In this document: one piece after another, positions 4,740-6,401 of the stretch
Layout: each line of letters begins with the position of its first letter
Numbering within the stretch: the stretch's first letter is position 1
Assembly: GCA_027063755.1 (NCBI GenBank)
Contig: JAMORD010000110.1
Coordinates: forward strand, 1-6,401
Length of the DNA stretch: 6,401 bases
DNA from: a bacterium
Lineage (GTDB): Bacteria > Coprothermobacterota > Coprothermobacteria > Coprothermobacterales > JAADFF01
Direction of reading: 5' to 3'
Notes under the pieces: generated by a model
The model's database searches: none
Seen by the model: only the letters and a program-made list of their open reading frames with translations
Told to the model about the DNA's origin: nothing
Translations under genes and position numbers: made by a program

Positions 4740-5808
4740 GCTGGCTATACTTGGCATTACAGGTTCTATCGGTTCTCAAACTGTTCAGGTGGCACAGCAT
4801 CTTGGTTGTGATATTGTAGCTGCATCTGCTGGTAGACGTATAGAAAAGCTTCAAAGTTTAAAAGATGTACTTGGTATTGATGTTATTTATTCACCATATG
4901 GCAATTTTGATAGAAAGGCTTTTGAGGAGGCTGTGTATTCTGCAGATGCCATCATGGTAGCTTTGTCAGATGTTTCCGAAATGCCATTGGTTTTAAAACT
5001 CCTGGAAAGTGGTAAGCGTGTTGCCATTGCCACGAAAGAAATGCTTATTTTGGGGCATGATTTATTTGCACCGTATAGGTGGAAAAACTTGTATCCTGTA
5101 GACTCTGAACATGCAACAGTGTATATACTGATGAGACCGTATGTTCCTTTGGTGAAAGAGATATATCTAACTGCGTCGGGGGGGGCTTTTAGAGATTTAT
5201 CGCTGCAAGAAATAGATAATCTTTCACCAAAGGATGCGTTAAAACATCCTGTGTGGAGTATGGGATACAAGATTACCGTTGATTCTGCGACCTTGGCTAA
5301 TAAGGGTATAGAGCTCTTAGAGGCTAGGGTGCTGTTTGATATTCCGCCTTCTAAATTGAAAGCGGTAATGCATAGAGAGGTTATTGTCCACGCCATGGTT
5401 GTGCTCCACGATAACTTTACACTTATGGGAGCATATAAACCCTCTATGCTTCTTCCAATACAGTTTTCACTGACATATCCCAACCTTAAAGCGTCTTTAC
5501 TGAAATCTGTCAATTGGCATGAGCAGACTCTTCATTTTCAGGATATTCCGATAGATAAGTACGGTATGTATAAGTTGGCCATAGATGTATTGAAGACAGA
5601 CGATAAAAAACTGTATATGCTATATCTCATAGCAGATGATATTGTTGTTGAGAGATATATGAAGGAAGAAATAAAGTTTTCTCAGATGCCTGTACTTGCT
5701 GAGAAGATAATAAATACCCTATCAGATAGTGATATACCTACCTATCCAGAAGATAGGGTGGAGTGGTATAGACAGATGAAAGAGAGAGCGAAGGAGGTAG
5801 CAATATGA
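4726..5808 (+). CDS. dxr: 1-deoxy-D-xylulose 5-phosphate reductoisomerase
   Basis: A 360-residue enzyme (E. coli has 398) that converts DXP to 2-C-methyl-D-erythritol 4-phosphate with NADPH and a divalent metal, the committed step of the MEP isoprenoid pathway. The NADPH loop is LAILGITGSIG (near 6-16). Catalytic positions are kept: Lys104 (ATKE), Asp126-Ser127-Glu128 (VDSEH), Ser151 (TASGGAFRD), His174 and Trp177 (HPVWSMG) and the metal/substrate stretch ITVDSATLANKGIELLEA (about 183-200). The C-terminal part is divergent: HPQSIVHSM, usual in the family, reads HREVIVHAM near 216-224, the GxPDMRxPI loop reads GAYKPSMLLPI near 235-245, and the NAANE-like stretch is replaced near 302-306. It is probably still a reductoisomerase because all catalytic residues I can align remain. 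A run of 8 G bases encodes the Ser-Gly-Gly. The gene overlaps cdsA by 14 nt and rseP by 4 nt (ATGA). Confidence 0.9.
   Translation: MSRCKLAILGITGSIGSQTVQVAQHLGCDIVAASAGRRIEKLQSLKDVLGIDVIYSPYGNFDRKAFEEAVYSADAIMVALSDVSEMPLVLKLLESGKRVAIATKEMLILGHDLFAPYRWKNLYPVDSEHATVYILMRPYVPLVKEIYLTASGGAFRDLSLQEIDNLSPKDALKHPVWSMGYKITVDSATLANKGIELLEARVLFDIPPSKLKAVMHREVIVHAMVVLHDNFTLMGAYKPSMLLPIQFSLTYPNLKASLLKSVNWHEQTLHFQDIPIDKYGMYKLAIDVLKTDDKKLYMLYLIADDIVVERYMKEEIKFSQMPVLAEKIINTLSDSDIPTYPEDRVEWYRQMKERAKEVAI
5178..5185 (+). repeat. Homopolymer run of eight G inside dxr
   Basis: Eight consecutive G span the codons TCG GGG GGG GCT, which encode Ser151-Gly-Gly-Ala of the active site. It is the longest G run in the window and uses GGG codons that its neighbours seldom use. 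Slippage here, by polymerase or in sequencing, would shift the frame and remove the C-terminal 60% of the enzyme. Confidence 0.9.
5792..5798 (+). promoter_or_regulatory. Ribosome binding site of rseP
   Basis: AGGAGGT lies within the last codons of dxr, 6 nt before ATG 5805. The start overlaps the dxr stop as ATGA, an arrangement typical of translational coupling by re-initiation. Confidence 0.8.
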
Positions 5809-6401
5809 ATATACTGCTAGCAATTATTGCATTGCTTATTATGGTAACCATTCACGAAACCGGGCATTATCTTGCAGCTATTAAGAGTGGACTAACTGTT
5901 GAAGAGTTTTCCATTGGATTTGGTCCACTGATATATAAGAAAGATATTTTTGAAGTAAGACTTATTCCCCTTGGTGCCTATGTCATGATAAAAGAACTGG
6001 AAGACCCTGAGTATGATGGAGAAGATATCCCCATAGGTGCCAAGATTAATACCCTCATTTGGGGGCCTCTTTCCAATATACTACTGGGCATAGTGTTATT
6101 TGCCCTTGTGTTTATGATAGGTAATGTCTACTATCCTGCTGTGGTTTATGTACCTGCAGATTCTCCATCTTACAAGGCCGGTATTCGTACAGGAGACACT
6201 GTCATTAGTATAGATAAGCATTCTATAAAACAGTTTAATGATATTACATCGTATATGATGATGAATTATGAGCCACCTCGTTCTGTCAATGTTGAAGTAA
6301 AGCGTGATGGTAAAACACTCATGTTTACTGTAACTCCAACGCAAGCAGATGATGGTAGATATATTATTGGTGTGGCCTTATATTATCCACCTATTGTTGG
6401 T
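5805..6401 (+). CDS. rseP: Site-2 protease RseP/RasP family membrane zinc metalloprotease, N-terminal part (truncated)
   Basis: A 199-residue N-terminal portion that runs off the right edge; the family is usually about 350-450 residues. It is an intramembrane protease that cuts anti-sigma factors and leftover signal peptides within the membrane. The first transmembrane helix carries the zinc motif HETGH (17-21, usual form HExGH), with Glu18 as catalytic base. FSIGFGPLIY (near 36-45) and IPLGAYVMI (near 54-62) follow, then GPLSNILLGIVLFALVFMI (near 88-106) as the second helix with the GPxxN motif. A PDZ domain begins near 115, with SPSYKAGIRTGDTVISID as its carboxylate-binding-loop region. The third helix with the catalytic Asp (LDG-type motif) lies outside the window. 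It follows dxr by a 4-nt overlap, as in many bacteria, where ispG often comes next. Confidence 0.95.
   Translation, partial: MNILLAIIALLIMVTIHETGHYLAAIKSGLTVEEFSIGFGPLIYKKDIFEVRLIPLGAYVMIKELEDPEYDGEDIPIGAKINTLIWGPLSNILLGIVLFALVFMIGNVYYPAVVYVPADSPSYKAGIRTGDTVISIDKHSIKQFNDITSYMMMNYEPPRSVNVEVKRDGKTLMFTVTPTQADDGRYIIGVALYYPPIVG

Noticed and set aside
4887-5513. A 208-residue open frame on the minus strand within dxr
   Set aside because: It is antisense to a clear Dxr, has no recognisable motifs, and its composition (Ser/Thr/Leu-rich) is that of a shadow frame.
5817-5867. HETGH in RseP as a degenerate zinc site
   Set aside because: The metal ligands and catalytic Glu (H-E-x-x-H) are intact; Thr replaces only a variable residue.
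1-6401. CRISPR arrays, insertion sequences, tRNA/rRNA genes or phage elements
   Set aside because: No regularly spaced repeats, terminal inverted repeats, transposase motifs or RNA-gene signatures were seen on either strand.

Overview
The window is a bacterial chromosome segment dominated by a conserved housekeeping run on the + strand: rpsB - tsf - pyrH - frr - (ferredoxin) - cdsA - dxr - rseP. A yjbQ-family gene precedes it, and a divergent, truncated serine hydrolase gene lies at the left edge. The DNA looks moderately AT-rich. Shine-Dalgarno sites are strong and regular (GGAGGTG), GTG starts are common and genes are packed tightly. The gene order is Firmicutes-like. The short 199-residue EF-Ts is the form seen in Thermus and many thermophilic or clostridial lineages, and a 2x[4Fe-4S] ferredoxin sits in the operon. 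Together these suggest an anaerobic, perhaps thermophilic, Firmicutes-like or deep-branching bacterium. I cannot name the genus from sequence alone.

Layout. Positions 1-396 (- strand) carry the N-terminal 132 residues of a compact beta-lactamase-fold serine hydrolase with an SLTK motif; it runs off the left edge. Positions 397-426 are a very short divergent spacer with symmetric -10-like sequences. YjbQ (427-867) follows. A strong promoter overlaps its stop codon and leads into a roughly 90-nt rpsB leader, in which a stem, a nested hairpin and a pseudoknot can be drawn next to the ribosome binding site. Next come ribosomal protein S2, EF-Ts, UMP kinase, ribosome recycling factor, a 60-residue ferredoxin, CdsA, Dxr and the start of the site-2 protease RseP, which is cut by the right edge. 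From 978 to 6401 there is no intergenic gap longer than about 17 nt, and several genes overlap (tsf, cdsA, dxr, rseP), so this is probably one transcription unit with translational coupling.

The operon joins translation (S2, EF-Ts, Frr), pyrimidine nucleotide supply (UMP to UDP), phospholipid synthesis (CDP-diacylglycerol), isoprenoid synthesis (the committed MEP-pathway step) and envelope stress or signal-peptide proteolysis. The usual uppS gene between frr and cdsA is missing, and the ferredoxin occupies its place.

No clearly new multi-gene system is visible. The points most worth a second look are: a textbook intrinsic-terminator hairpin inside the start of pyrH, preceded by another hairpin; the rpsB leader pseudoknot with competing alternative pairings; a Dxr with altered C-terminal substrate-loop motifs and an 8-G run in its active-site codons; the ferredoxin in the uppS slot; and a possibly leaderless divergent serine hydrolase whose YxN motif reads YSC. 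All RNA structures were drawn by eye and no energies were computed.
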